Below, in pieces: positions 1-6,827 of a stretch of DNA of 64,000 nucleotides. Under the pieces are notes generated by a model. The model worked only from the letters and a program-made list of their open reading frames with translations, searched no databases and was not told the origin of the DNA. Numbering within the stretch: the stretch's first letter is position 1; each line of letters begins with the position of its first letter. This DNA is from Bifidobacterium margollesii. GTDB taxonomy: Bacteria > Actinomycetota > Actinomycetes > Actinomycetales > Bifidobacteriaceae. Location of the stretch: NCBI RefSeq assembly GCF_002860355.1, contig NZ_NMWU01000002.1, forward strand, positions 124,001-188,000, written 5' to 3'. Position numbers and translations under genes: made by a program.

Positions 1-283
1 CTTCCCCCGGTGGGGGAAGCTGGCAGCCGGAGGCTGACTGATGAGGGGATCGGCCGTCGGTCGCGGAGAAATTGAATCGGTCTGCGACCGATGCCGTTTT
101 CCGTGGCGGCTACGGCCGAGGTGAACCGCCCACCACCTCATCCGACCGGCTTTGCCGGCCGCCTTCAACCGCAATAGCGGACGGCCTTACGGCCGCGTTC
201 CGTAAGCTCGCCTGTCGGCTCGCCTGAGCCCTGGAAACGCCTCCGGCGTTCCCTAAACGGGCTCAGCCTACGGGGAAGGTCAT
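1..283. repeat. 283-bp direct repeat, copy A, left of the DUF559 gene
   Basis: This segment matches 879-1161 without indels at a constant offset of 878. I count 6 mismatches in 283 positions, about 98 percent identity. It is a mosaic: a short palindrome in the first 17 bases, a GCTGGCAGCC...GATGAGGGG block, a CACCTCATCCGACCGG block around 133-160, and a CTGAGCCC...GGGCTCAG hairpin near 224-266. No gene is credible inside it. Because it starts at the window edge, the true left boundary is unknown. Confidence 0.9.
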
Positions 284-338
284 GTTTTGGCTTCCCCCAC
301 CGGGGGAAGCTGGCAGCCGGAGGCTGACTGATGAGGGG
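284..338. repeat. Short palindromic repeat unit abutting the DUF559 stop codon
   Basis: The unit holds a CTTCCCCC/GGGGGAAG hairpin around 291-308, followed by the GCTGGCAGCCGG...GATGAGGGG tail. It ends at 338, and the stop codon of the minus-strand DUF559 gene begins at 339. The repeat therefore touches the gene's 3' end with no spacer. The same unit recurs at 879 and, diverged, near 37.53-37.82 kb. Confidence 0.85.
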
Positions 339-692
339 CTAAGAGAACCGTTTCGCCCGATCATGGATTCGTCTGGCAATGTCGGCACATACCGCTTCGA
401 AATGATGATTCACCTCGTTATTCGGATATCGTGCCACCTCCATGCTTTGGTTGCGCAGGAATGCGTCACGTCGCGAATCGGATCGTTTACCGGGAATCTG
501 ATAGTGCTGTGAGCCGTCGAGTTCAATGACGAGCCGGGCTTTGGCGCAATAGAAATCGACGATATACGGGCCGATCACCTTCTGACGGTTGATGGTGAGC
601 GGCAGTGATCTGAAGAAGCCGAACCATAGTTTGCGCTCCTCTCGGGTCATGTTCTTGCGTAGTTGCTGAGCATACGGTGTGAGATTAGACAT
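339..692 (-). CDS. DUF559 domain protein (restriction-endonuclease-like fold)
   Basis: The 117-aa protein is almost exactly one DUF559 domain. The N-terminal part reads as the family's REERKLWF...LPL helix, then GPYIVDFYC (about 41-49) and VIELDGSQHY (about 55-64), which carry the Asp/Glu positions expected of a PD-(D/E)XK/Vsr-like nuclease core. DUF559 proteins are small, often stand-alone, and have no settled cellular role. This one lies between two nearly identical 283-bp direct repeats, and its stop codon abuts a palindromic unit, so it probably belongs to a repeat-associated element rather than to an operon. No strong Shine-Dalgarno is visible before the ATG. DNA cleavage activity is inferred from the fold only. 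Confidence 0.85.
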   Translation of the reverse strand: MSNLTPYAQQLRKNMTREERKLWFGFFRSLPLTINRQKVIGPYIVDFYCAKARLVIELDGSQHYQIPGKRSDSRRDAFLRNQSMEVARYPNNEVNHHFEAVCADIARRIHDRAKRFS

Positions 693-749
693 ATGACGTA
701 TCCGTTCGATGATTTTGAACTATCCGGGTAAGGCGAGGCTTGGTCACTT

Positions 750-878
750 GCCACCTCATCCGTCCGACTGCGTCGGCCACCTTCCCCTCAAGGGGAAGGT
801 CGCATCTTCGCCTGAGCCCTGGAAACGCTTCCGACGTTCCCTCGACGGGCTCAGCCTACGGGGAAGGTCATGTTTTGG
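750..878. repeat. Palindromic repeat units upstream of the DUF559 gene
   Basis: Two blocks sit here. At about 750-801 is the reverse-orientation unit CCACCTCATCC...GTCGGCCACCTTCCCC with a CTTCCCCTCAAGGGGAAG hairpin. At about 806-878 is a CTGAGCCC...GGGCTCAG hairpin block like that at 224-283 but diverged. With 284-338 they make the inner boundary of the composite element. Open frames here encode only repeat-derived peptides. Confidence 0.8.
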
Positions 879-1161
879 CTTCCCCCGGTGGGGGAAGCTG
901 GCAGCCGGAGGCTGACTGATGAGGGGCGCGGCCGTCGGTCGCGGAGAAATTGAATCGGTCTGTGGCCGATGCCGTTTTCCGTGGCGGCTACGGCCGAGGT
1001 GAACCGCCCACCACCTCATCCGACCGGCTTTGCCGGCCACCTTCAACCGCAATAGTGGACGGCCTTACGGCCGCGTTCCGTAAGCTCGCCTGTCGGCTCG
1101 CCTGAGCCCTGGAAACGCCTCCGGCGTTCCCTAAACGGGCTCAGCCTACGGGGAAGGTCAT
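879..1161. repeat. 283-bp direct repeat, copy B, right of the DUF559 gene
   Basis: This is the second copy of 1-283, in the same orientation and without indels. The mismatches to copy A are two adjacent bases after GATGAGGGG, two in the TCTG..GACCG stretch, and two single changes. It ends 12 bases before the stop codon of the SAF gene. No gene is seen in it. Confidence 0.9.
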
Positions 1162-1173
1162 CCTCTCCGTTCG

Positions 1174-1884
1174 TTATTGGCGGACGGCGAGGATGGGGTG
1201 CTCCTGCTGGGCTTTGAGCGTGGCCAGCGCCTCGTCCGGCGTCATGGCGAACGTTACGGTCCTGCCGCCGTCATCGTCGGAACCGGACAGCAATCCTCCC
1301 GATCCCAATCCTCCCGATCCCAATCCTCCCGATCCCGAGCCTCCTGATCCCGAGCCAGCCGACTCTTCCGCTCCTCCGACGTCCGCTCCCGGTACGGTGA
1401 TCACCGTGGCGTGCGACGACAGCGTGGCGTGCGGGGGCTTGTCCGACGACGACACCAAACGAACCACGTCACCAGGCGTGAGCGACTGCGGCACGCTGGC
1501 CAGTGTGACCTGCACGGTGGTCTGATCCGCCGTCGGAACCGGAGCATCATCGATCATCGCGGTGAGTACGGGGAATCCGACGTCGATGTCTACCCGTGCC
1601 GTCTTGCCGATGATCTGCGAAGGCTCGTCGATCATCCCTCCCATCGCGGCGGATACCGGCACCGTGACGGTGGAAAGCTGACTCGCCGAAATCACGTCGC
1701 CGCGGTCGATGCCGCCCGCTGCCACCACGATCGGCTGATTCGCGGTGAGCGACAATACGCATTGCAGTGCCGACCATACGGCCAGTCCGGCGCACAGTGC
1801 GATGCCCAGCCGGTACAGCATGGCGTTGCGCCGTCTGGTCCGCAGATCATGTCTGCCGTGTCGTTTGCCTCCGAAAACACTCAT
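1174..1884 (-). CDS. SAF domain membrane-anchored protein
   Basis: The protein has 236 aa. A basic N-terminus (GGKRHGRHDLRTRRR) is followed by one membrane segment at about 22-44. Residues about 52-115 look like an SAF domain, with VVAAGGIDRGDVISASQLSTV and a GKTARVDIDVGFPV stretch, as in FlgA/CpaB-related proteins. A Gly-Ser-Leu-rich linker near 174-200 is encoded by 15-bp tandem repeats. The role in actinobacteria is unclear; the family domain is often placed in pilus or envelope assembly. It is the last gene of a minus-strand run after 5-FTHF cyclo-ligase and fmdB, a neighbourhood conserved in actinobacteria. ATG and Shine-Dalgarno both lie inside a perfect hairpin (see 1882-1911). Confidence 0.75.
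   Translation of the reverse strand: MSVFGGKRHGRHDLRTRRRNAMLYRLGIALCAGLAVWSALQCVLSLTANQPIVVAAGGIDRGDVISASQLSTVTVPVSAAMGGMIDEPSQIIGKTARVDIDVGFPVLTAMIDDAPVPTADQTTVQVTLASVPQSLTPGDVVRLVSSSDKPPHATLSSHATVITVPGADVGGAEESAGSGSGGSGSGGLGSGGLGSGGLLSGSDDDGGRTVTFAMTPDEALATLKAQQEHPILAVRQ
1291..1350. repeat. 15-bp tandem repeat, four units, inside the SAF gene
   Basis: The units at 1291, 1306 and 1321 are identical (CAATCCTCCCGATCC) and the fourth at 1336 has diverged. Each unit encodes five residues of the Gly/Ser/Leu linker, so changes in copy number would keep the frame and alter linker length. Confidence 0.9.
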
Positions 1885-1911
1885 GCCTCCACCTTGCTGG
1901 ATGGAGGCATG
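1882..1911 (-). promoter_or_regulatory. Hairpin sequestering the SAF start codon and ribosome-binding site
   Basis: On the minus strand CATGCCTCCA (1911-1902) pairs perfectly with TGGAGGCATG (1891-1882) across a 10-nt loop. The 3' arm contains the GGAGG Shine-Dalgarno and the ATG of the SAF gene. Seen directly: a 10-bp perfect stem covering both signals. Inferred: translation could be repressed or temperature-sensitive, provided the transcript extends at least 30 nt upstream of the ATG. Confidence 0.55.
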
Positions 1912-2010
1912 AAATGCAGGCCGTTGCGGCCAATGTGGTCGAATGTGAATCAGCCTAGAAAATCCACCGATTCAACCGATTTCATGAAACGCGGCTCAGA
2001 AACCACCGAA

Positions 2011-2196
2011 CTACTTCTTCGCGCCATCGGTGCGGTAGAAGCCGCTTCCCTTGAATTCGATCGGTACGGCGGAATACACCTTGCGCACCTGCTCTTCGTG
2101 GCATTCGGGGCACACGGTGATCGGGTCGTCGGTGAACGACTGCTGTTCGGTGAAATCGTAGCCGCAGTTCTTGCAACGGTAATGATAGGTAGGCAC
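2011..2196 (-). CDS. FmdB-family zinc ribbon protein
   Basis: The protein has 61 aa from a GTG start. The N-terminus PTYHYRCKNCGYDFTEQQSF and the later VCPECH give two CxxC knuckles (YRCKNCG, VCPECH), the zinc ribbon typical of FmdB proteins. The short C-terminal tail is GSGFYRTD. GTG at 2196 is preferred over an in-frame ATG at 2220 because GGAGG lies 7 bases before it and the family starts with a P-x-Y-x-Y motif. It lies between the 5-FTHF cyclo-ligase and SAF genes on the same strand. FmdB is annotated as a putative regulator; its function in actinobacteria is unproven. Confidence 0.88.
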   Translation of the reverse strand: MPTYHYRCKNCGYDFTEQQSFTDDPITVCPECHEEQVRKVYSAVPIEFKGSGFYRTDGAKK

Positions 2197-2302
2197 TCTC
2201 GTTCCTCCAGAATCATGCATTCCTATAGATAAAGTCCGAACCTATCCTAGCGTCACGCCTGACAACCGCGGTCGTGATCGGCCGCAATAGCAATCGGCGA
2301 AC

Positions 2303-2998
2303 CTACCGGAACATGGTCAGGCCCTCCGGGGTGAGCACCCCGTCCACCGGCTGATCCCACGGCTCATGGGGGAGCGGCCCGGCCACGAATTCCCACGGCC
2401 ATACCACCGTGAGCACCCGGGCTTCCGGGGATTTCAGCGCAAGCATGCGGTCGTACCATCCGCCTCCACGTCCCAGACGAATGCCGGAACGATCCACCAT
2501 GATCCCCGCGGTGATGATCAGATCGGCTTCGGCGATGGCCTCGGCCGGCAATACCGGACCGTCCGGCTCCTGCGGACGGCGGGGGCCGGCATCGTGGAGC
2601 CGGTCACTGCCGGTGAATGCGGACCAGCCGAGATCGCGCCCGGAACCCAGTACCGGCACCAGAACCCTCGGATTCCGTTCGATCAGCGAATCGAGCAGAT
2701 CGATCATCGGCACTTCCGTGCCCATCGACACGTATGCCGCCACGGTGATCGGTTTCGCATCGCCGGACTGGGAACGGGATACGCCGTCGGTTCCGAATGC
2801 ATCATTGGGCTGGAATGCTTCGCCGATCCGGAATATGCCTCCATTCCGGAACGCCGCGTCGACCAGTGATCGGCCGGCCTGCCGGCGCTCCGAATCGCTG
2901 ACCGCTCGTCGTCGCGTCAGCGCCTCCCTGCGCAGAACCTGTTTCCGTGAAGCGATGTCGTCGGTCATGTCGTCGGTCATGCTCTCAGTTGTACTCAC
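2303..2998 (-). CDS. 5-formyltetrahydrofolate cyclo-ligase
   Basis: This cytosolic enzyme of one-carbon metabolism converts 5-formyl-THF to 5,10-methenyl-THF with ATP. The 231-aa protein starts its family region with SRKQVLRREALTRRRAVS, a basic nucleotide-binding region. It has VAAYVSMGTEVPM in the middle and the diagnostic IRLGRGGGWYDRML motif near residue 185, followed by VLTVVWPWEF. The length is near the usual 190-200 aa with an acidic N-terminal extension. The start is GTG at 2998; ATG at 2980 is an alternative. It leads the minus-strand fmdB-SAF run and is divergent from the GNAT gene 11 bp away, so the two share a promoter region. Confidence 0.93.
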   Translation of the reverse strand: MSTTESMTDDMTDDIASRKQVLRREALTRRRAVSDSERRQAGRSLVDAAFRNGGIFRIGEAFQPNDAFGTDGVSRSQSGDAKPITVAAYVSMGTEVPMIDLLDSLIERNPRVLVPVLGSGRDLGWSAFTGSDRLHDAGPRRPQEPDGPVLPAEAIAEADLIITAGIMVDRSGIRLGRGGGWYDRMLALKSPEARVLTVVWPWEFVAGPLPHEPWDQPVDGVLTPEGLTMFR

Positions 2999-3009
2999 GT
3001 CGTCGGAAT

Positions 3010-3663
3010 ATGGGAGTCATGTTCCGGCTGTTTTCCAAACGCGACGATGATGAGTCGTCAAGTGAATCGTTTCATGTGCCGACTGTGCTGTTCGCGCCAC
3101 CATCGTTCGAGCCGCTGCGTCTGCGGCCGATGCGGGTGGACGACATGGACGAGTGGAGTGAGGTGAAGCAGCGCAACGGCGAATGGCTGCGACCCTGGGA
3201 GTCCGGGGATCCGATGCATGCTCCCGCGATCACGTTCTCGCAGTGGATCGCCCAGCAACGGCGTAGCGAGCGGCGCGGCGAAGCCGTGATGTTCGTCGTC
3301 GAGCTGCACGGCAGGATCATCGGGCAGATCTCTTTGGGGGCGATCTGCTACGGTTCGATGCGCGTGGGAACCGTGGGATATTGGATCGACCGCGGACACG
3401 CCGGGCATGGGTATGCGCCGCTGGCAGTGGCGTTGCTGGCCGACTGGGCGATATCGAGTCCGACCGGGCCGAGGCTGCACCGGTTGGAGATCGCGATTCT
3501 GCTGGAAAACGAGCGGTCCCGTCGGGTGGCGGAGAAGCTGGGACTGCCGATGGAGGGATTGCGGCGTAATTATATGTATGTCAATGGCCGGTGGCGTGAC
3601 CATGACGTATACGTGCTGCTCGCCTCGGACGTGCAGGGGGCTGTGATCGATCGCCTGCGATGA
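3010..3663 (+). CDS. RimJ/RimL-type GNAT N-acetyltransferase
   Basis: The protein has about 217 aa. It contains LRLRPMRVDDMDEWSEVKQ at the start of the GNAT fold, VGTVGYWIDRGHAGHGYAPLAV as the acetyl-CoA-binding motif A, and LHRLEIAILLENERSRRVAEKLGL (Asn/Arg of motif B). This arrangement is the ribosomal-protein N-terminal acetyltransferase subfamily; the substrate is unknown. ATG at 3010 is chosen; ATG at 3019 is equally possible, while the upstream frame to 2947 overlaps the divergent gene. In actinobacteria this GNAT sits between glp/moeA and the sepX/glpR gene. Here no moeA lies next to it, but the membrane protein follows. Confidence 0.85.
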   Translation: MGVMFRLFSKRDDDESSSESFHVPTVLFAPPSFEPLRLRPMRVDDMDEWSEVKQRNGEWLRPWESGDPMHAPAITFSQWIAQQRRSERRGEAVMFVVELHGRIIGQISLGAICYGSMRVGTVGYWIDRGHAGHGYAPLAVALLADWAISSPTGPRLHRLEIAILLENERSRRVAEKLGLPMEGLRRNYMYVNGRWRDHDVYVLLASDVQGAVIDRLR

Positions 3664-3698
3664 TCGTCGGTATCGGACTGTTCGTCGGTATCGGACTG
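3663..3698. repeat. 18-bp tandem duplication after the GNAT gene
   Basis: Two 18-bp units ending CGTCGGTATCGGACTG lie directly after the GNAT stop codon (3663-3680 and 3681-3698), differing only at the first base. The rest of the 150-bp gap to the next gene is moderately AT-rich and probably holds the promoter of the membrane protein gene. Confidence 0.8.
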
Positions 3699-3813
3699 CT
3701 CGCTGGCATCGATTATTCGATATTGATCGGTATTGATCATTGCGTGCGAGGATTTCGTTAATACGCGACACCGGCCGTGTTGAAAATCAGCCCGGTCACT
3801 TATCGTAGAGGGC

Positions 3814-5223
3814 ATGGATTTTGATTCGCTCGCAAGTGTGGTGTTGTGGGTGATCATAGCGATTCTTCTCTTCGGGCTTCAGCCTTGGCAGGTGCTTCAA
3901 GGCATGAGGAACGCGATGGAACATCGCTCCGACCGTTATTCCTCGTCACTGCATATCATCGATATGGATGGAGGAATGAGCTTCGGCGATCAGCACAGGA
4001 CAATCGCCGGGAAAGGGGTCACCATGCAGCCGTCTGCGCAGGTGTCCGTATTGGACGACGCACGCATCGCCGAGGTAAGGCGATTGCGTCGCGCCGCCAT
4101 ACGCAGACGGCAGATTCTGGTGATCTCCCTGCTTGCCGTTGCCGTGCTGGTGTTGGTGTTGGCTCTGGCCTTGCATTTCAGCCCCGCATTCGCCCTGATT
4201 CCCGTGGTTCTGGACGCTGTTGTGCTGGCATTGGGCGCCCGCGCGTCGCGGCAGGCCCGCGAGTGGGAGACCAAGGTGGCGAAGGCCAAGCGGGCCAGTC
4301 GTCATCGTCGGCAGCGCGAGCGTGAAGCGGCGGCGAAGAGCGCGGCCGGCGTTTCCGATGCGGAAGCCGCCACGGATGCGATGTCCCGAGCGGAGATCGA
4401 GCGGACCATTGAGCGTGCGAAGGCGGAGAAGCTGGCGGCGATCGCCGAGCGTGAGATGAGGATGCATGGGGAGCGTCCGGGCTCGGCCGCGGTTGCGGCG
4501 GAGGCGGATCGGCCGGCGTCGGTGGCGCCCCGCAAGGTCCGCAGACGTACCGATACGACGTCGGGGGCGGGCGTCGAACGCAATATGGATGCGCAGTCGC
4601 AGCCGTCGGCGCAGCCGGTACCGGCACAGACCCAACCCGCGTCGTCTCGGCCCCAAGCCGCACCGGTGGAGCGGCCTGTGCAGTCGCCGTCCGAGCCGGT
4701 CGCTTCCGCTGTTTCCGATGGATCCGCACAGTCCGACGAGACGCGGCCCGACCAGCAGGTCCGAGAAGCCGAGGACACCACCGCCGAGCTCAAGAAGGTC
4801 ACCCGCTCCCATGCGCTGGACGCCTTCGAACTGGCGGCGAGTCAGGATCTCATCTCCTTCTCGCTGGGCGCTCCCCGTCACGGGCAGGAGGTCAGGTCGG
4901 CCGAGCCGCAGAGCCTGGAGATCAAGTCCACGAAGCAGGTGGCCCATGCCGAACCGAAGCCGGTGGCGAAGCCATCCGAGCAGGACGGCAAGGGCGGGAC
5001 GGAGCTCTCCCCGGATGAGAAGCCGGTGGTGCCGGCACCGGATCCTGCGATGGGCAGGCTGATCGACGCCAAGAAGGCCGAGCGGAGTGCCGAAGCTAAA
5101 ACGGAGGCTCGTACCCGCGATGCCGTTCGTGAAGCGGTGCGCGATGCCGTGGCGGCTCCGGCGAAGACTTCGGATTCGCTGGGCGGCGATGTGGATGCCG
5201 TGCTCGCCCGCCGCCGCGGATGA
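3814..5223 (+). CDS. SepX/GlpR-like actinobacterial cell-division membrane protein
   Basis: The protein has 469 aa. A membrane segment at 6-24 ends in LFGLQPWQVL; a short loop follows (about 25-95) with HRSDRYSSSLHIID. Then comes a basic RRAAIRRRQ and a two-pass hydrophobic hairpin at about 101-143. A charged helical stretch (145-225) leads into a long Pro/Gln/Ala-rich disordered region and an Ala/Arg C-terminus. This topology and the position next to RimJ and near 5-FTHF cyclo-ligase match SepX of Streptomyces and GlpR (Glp receptor) of Corynebacterium, which work at the division septum. The assignment rests on topology and synteny, since sequence in the tail is low complexity. The MoeA-like partner Glp is not in this neighbourhood. 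Confidence 0.65.
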   Translation: MDFDSLASVVLWVIIAILLFGLQPWQVLQGMRNAMEHRSDRYSSSLHIIDMDGGMSFGDQHRTIAGKGVTMQPSAQVSVLDDARIAEVRRLRRAAIRRRQILVISLLAVAVLVLVLALALHFSPAFALIPVVLDAVVLALGARASRQAREWETKVAKAKRASRHRRQREREAAAKSAAGVSDAEAATDAMSRAEIERTIERAKAEKLAAIAEREMRMHGERPGSAAVAAEADRPASVAPRKVRRRTDTTSGAGVERNMDAQSQPSAQPVPAQTQPASSRPQAAPVERPVQSPSEPVASAVSDGSAQSDETRPDQQVREAEDTTAELKKVTRSHALDAFELAASQDLISFSLGAPRHGQEVRSAEPQSLEIKSTKQVAHAEPKPVAKPSEQDGKGGTELSPDEKPVVPAPDPAMGRLIDAKKAERSAEAKTEARTRDAVREAVRDAVAAPAKTSDSLGGDVDAVLARRRG

Positions 5224-5258
5224 TCGAGAAGCGGCGTCTTCGCTGATGGCAAACCGGA

Positions 5259-5299
5259 TTAGCACTCAAGTTGGCAGAGTGCTAATTTCGCGCTACCAT
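5259..5299 (+). promoter_or_regulatory. CIRCE operator (HrcA) with overlapping groES promoter
   Basis: TTAGCACTC (5259-5267), a 9-bp spacer and GAGTGCTAA (5277-5285) form a perfect CIRCE element, the binding site of the HrcA heat-shock repressor. A plausible -35 TTGGCA (5271-5276) lies in the CIRCE spacer and a -10 TACCAT (5294-5299) follows at 17 bp, so HrcA binding would occlude RNA polymerase. The leader to the groES start is about 100 nt. Confidence 0.93.
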
Positions 5300-5407
5300 A
5301 ACTCATAGCGCAAAGGGACGTTCACCTGAGTGATCGTCAGCCTCTCCGGTTCTTCGTTCTGGCGCGGGAAATATCGATTGCTCTTTACAGAAAAGAGGAG
5401 GCACACA

Positions 5408-5701
5408 GTGTCGATTGCACTCACACCGTTGGAAGACAAGGTCATCATCAAGCAGGCCGCTGCCGAAACCAAGACCGCTTCCGGTCTGTACATTCCGGAC
5501 AACGCCAAGGAGAAGCCGCAGCAGGGTGAAGTTCTGGCCGTTGGTCCCGGCCGTCGTGACGACAAGGGCGAGCGCATCCCCGTGGACGTCAAGGAAGGCG
5601 ACAAGGTGCTGTACTCCAAGTACGGTGGCACCGAGGTCAACTACGGTGGCGAGGACTACCTGATCGTCTCCGCCCGTGACATTCTGGCCATTCTGCACTA
5701 A
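5408..5701 (+). CDS. groES: Co-chaperonin GroES
   Basis: GroES caps the GroEL folding chamber in the cytosol. The 97-aa protein is the standard length. It contains [41 protein letters not shown] (mobile loop about residues 17-35) and [12 protein letters not shown], ending in DILAILH. The start is GTG at 5408, with AAAGAGGAGG upstream; the ATG further upstream is out of the conserved region. groEL is not adjacent, which is normal for bifidobacteria. The gene is controlled by the CIRCE site upstream and followed by a terminator, so it is a single-gene unit. Confidence 0.97.
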   Translation: MSIALTPLEDKVIIKQAAAETKTASGLYIPDNAKEKPQQGEVLAVGPGRRDDKGERIPVDVKEGDKVLYSKYGGTEVNYGGEDYLIVSARDILAILH

Positions 5702-5730
5702 GCAGTCCGGTCGTTCGGTTTTCGGACATG

Positions 5731-5759
5731 ACTCCCGTCGGTTTCGGCGGGAGTTTTTT
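5731..5759 (+). terminator. Rho-independent terminator of groES
   Basis: The stem ACTCCCG/CGGGAGT (5731-5737 with 5748-5754) is followed by TTTTTT. It lies 30 bp after the groES stop and before the moxR start. Confidence 0.85.
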
Positions 5760-5807
5760 GTTAGGCTGGGATGCAGATGGCGCGAACATGCTGCGATTGG
5801 GGGACTC

Positions 5808-6827
5808 ATGGCTGAATCCGAACCGCCGGATACCGCTTGGCGTGGCACCGAGGATGCTGCTCGGACCATCATCGACGTGTTGGATGATGGTCTGGCGTGC
5901 TCGCGCGAGGCCGTTGAGCTTACCGTCACCGTGCTGTGTGCGGGCGGGCACCTGCTGCTTGAGGATGTTCCCGGCGTGGGCAAGACCACGTTGGCGCGTG
6001 CGTTGGGGCAGTGCGTGGGTGGGGATGTTCGTCGTGTGCAGTTCACGCCCGACATGATGCCGTCCGATCTGACCGGTGTGAGCATTTTCGATCAGGACTC
6101 CCGTCGGTTCGAATTCCACCCCGGTCCGTTGTTCGCGAACATCGTCATCGCCGACGAGATCAATCGCGCCAATCCGAAGACCCAGTCCGCCATGCTTGAG
6201 GCGATGGCCGAACGGCAGATCAGCGTCGATGGGGTGACTCACGAACTGCCGAGGCCGTATCTGGTGCTCGCCACGCAGAATCCCATCGAGCTCGAAGGAA
6301 CGTATCCGTTGCCGGAGGCCCAGCTTGACCGGTTCATGGCCTGTACGTCGCTGGGGTATCCTTCGCGCGAGGCGGAGCGGGCGATGCTGCTGTCCGATCA
6401 TGTGAACGATCCGTTGGCCGCGGTTCGACGCATCTGTTCCATGAGTGATGTGCTGGCCATGCAGCGACAGGTGGAATCCGTGTACGTGGGGGAGTCGATC
6501 GCCGACTACATCGTGTCGATTGTCCGCGCCACGCGGGAGCACTCTGATATACGGTTCGGTGCCTCGCCGCGCGCCGGGCTGAATCTGCTGTCCATGGCGC
6601 GCGCCCGGGCGATGATCCATCGCCGCGACTACGTGACGCCGGACGACGTCAAATCGCTGGTCGTGCCGGTGCTGGCTCATCGTCTCGTACTGCGTTCGAC
6701 TGTGGGATCAGCGTCCGCTGTGGGATCGTCGTCCGCTGCCGGATCGCCGTCCGTATCCTCCGCGGCGGGTGGAATCCTCGTTTCCATACTCGATGAGCTT
6801 CCGACGCCGCGCGCCGATCATGCGTAG
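5808..6827 (+). CDS. MoxR-family AAA ATPase
   Basis: The 339-aa AAA+ protein has Walker A GVGKTTLARAL (about 50-60), Walker B VIADEIN (about 114-120), the family motif ANPKTQSAMLEAMAERQISVDG, sensor 1 LATQNPIELEGTYPLPEAQLDRF, and a C-terminal helical lid with FGASPRAGLNLLSMARA. MoxR ATPases act as chaperones that mature partner proteins, usually encoded with DUF58 and transglutaminase-like proteins, as here. ATG 5808 has GGGGGA upstream and matches the family N-terminus. The last 8 bp overlap the next gene. A short Ser/Ala repeat (GSASAVGSSSAAGS) lies near the C-terminus. Confidence 0.92.
   Translation: MAESEPPDTAWRGTEDAARTIIDVLDDGLACSREAVELTVTVLCAGGHLLLEDVPGVGKTTLARALGQCVGGDVRRVQFTPDMMPSDLTGVSIFDQDSRRFEFHPGPLFANIVIADEINRANPKTQSAMLEAMAERQISVDGVTHELPRPYLVLATQNPIELEGTYPLPEAQLDRFMACTSLGYPSREAERAMLLSDHVNDPLAAVRRICSMSDVLAMQRQVESVYVGESIADYIVSIVRATREHSDIRFGASPRAGLNLLSMARARAMIHRRDYVTPDDVKSLVVPVLAHRLVLRSTVGSASAVGSSSAAGSPSVSSAAGGILVSILDELPTPRADHA

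Noticed and set aside
709-1052. Short open frames in the repeat clusters (peptides such as FPLRGRWPTQSDG)
   Set aside because: They are translations of the palindromic repeat itself, lack ribosome-binding sites and overlap on both strands.
6769-6819. Upstream GTG start for the DUF58-transglutaminase gene
   Set aside because: It would give a 59-bp overlap with moxR without a convincing ribosome-binding site; ATG 6820 gives a typical short overlap, although this is not proven.
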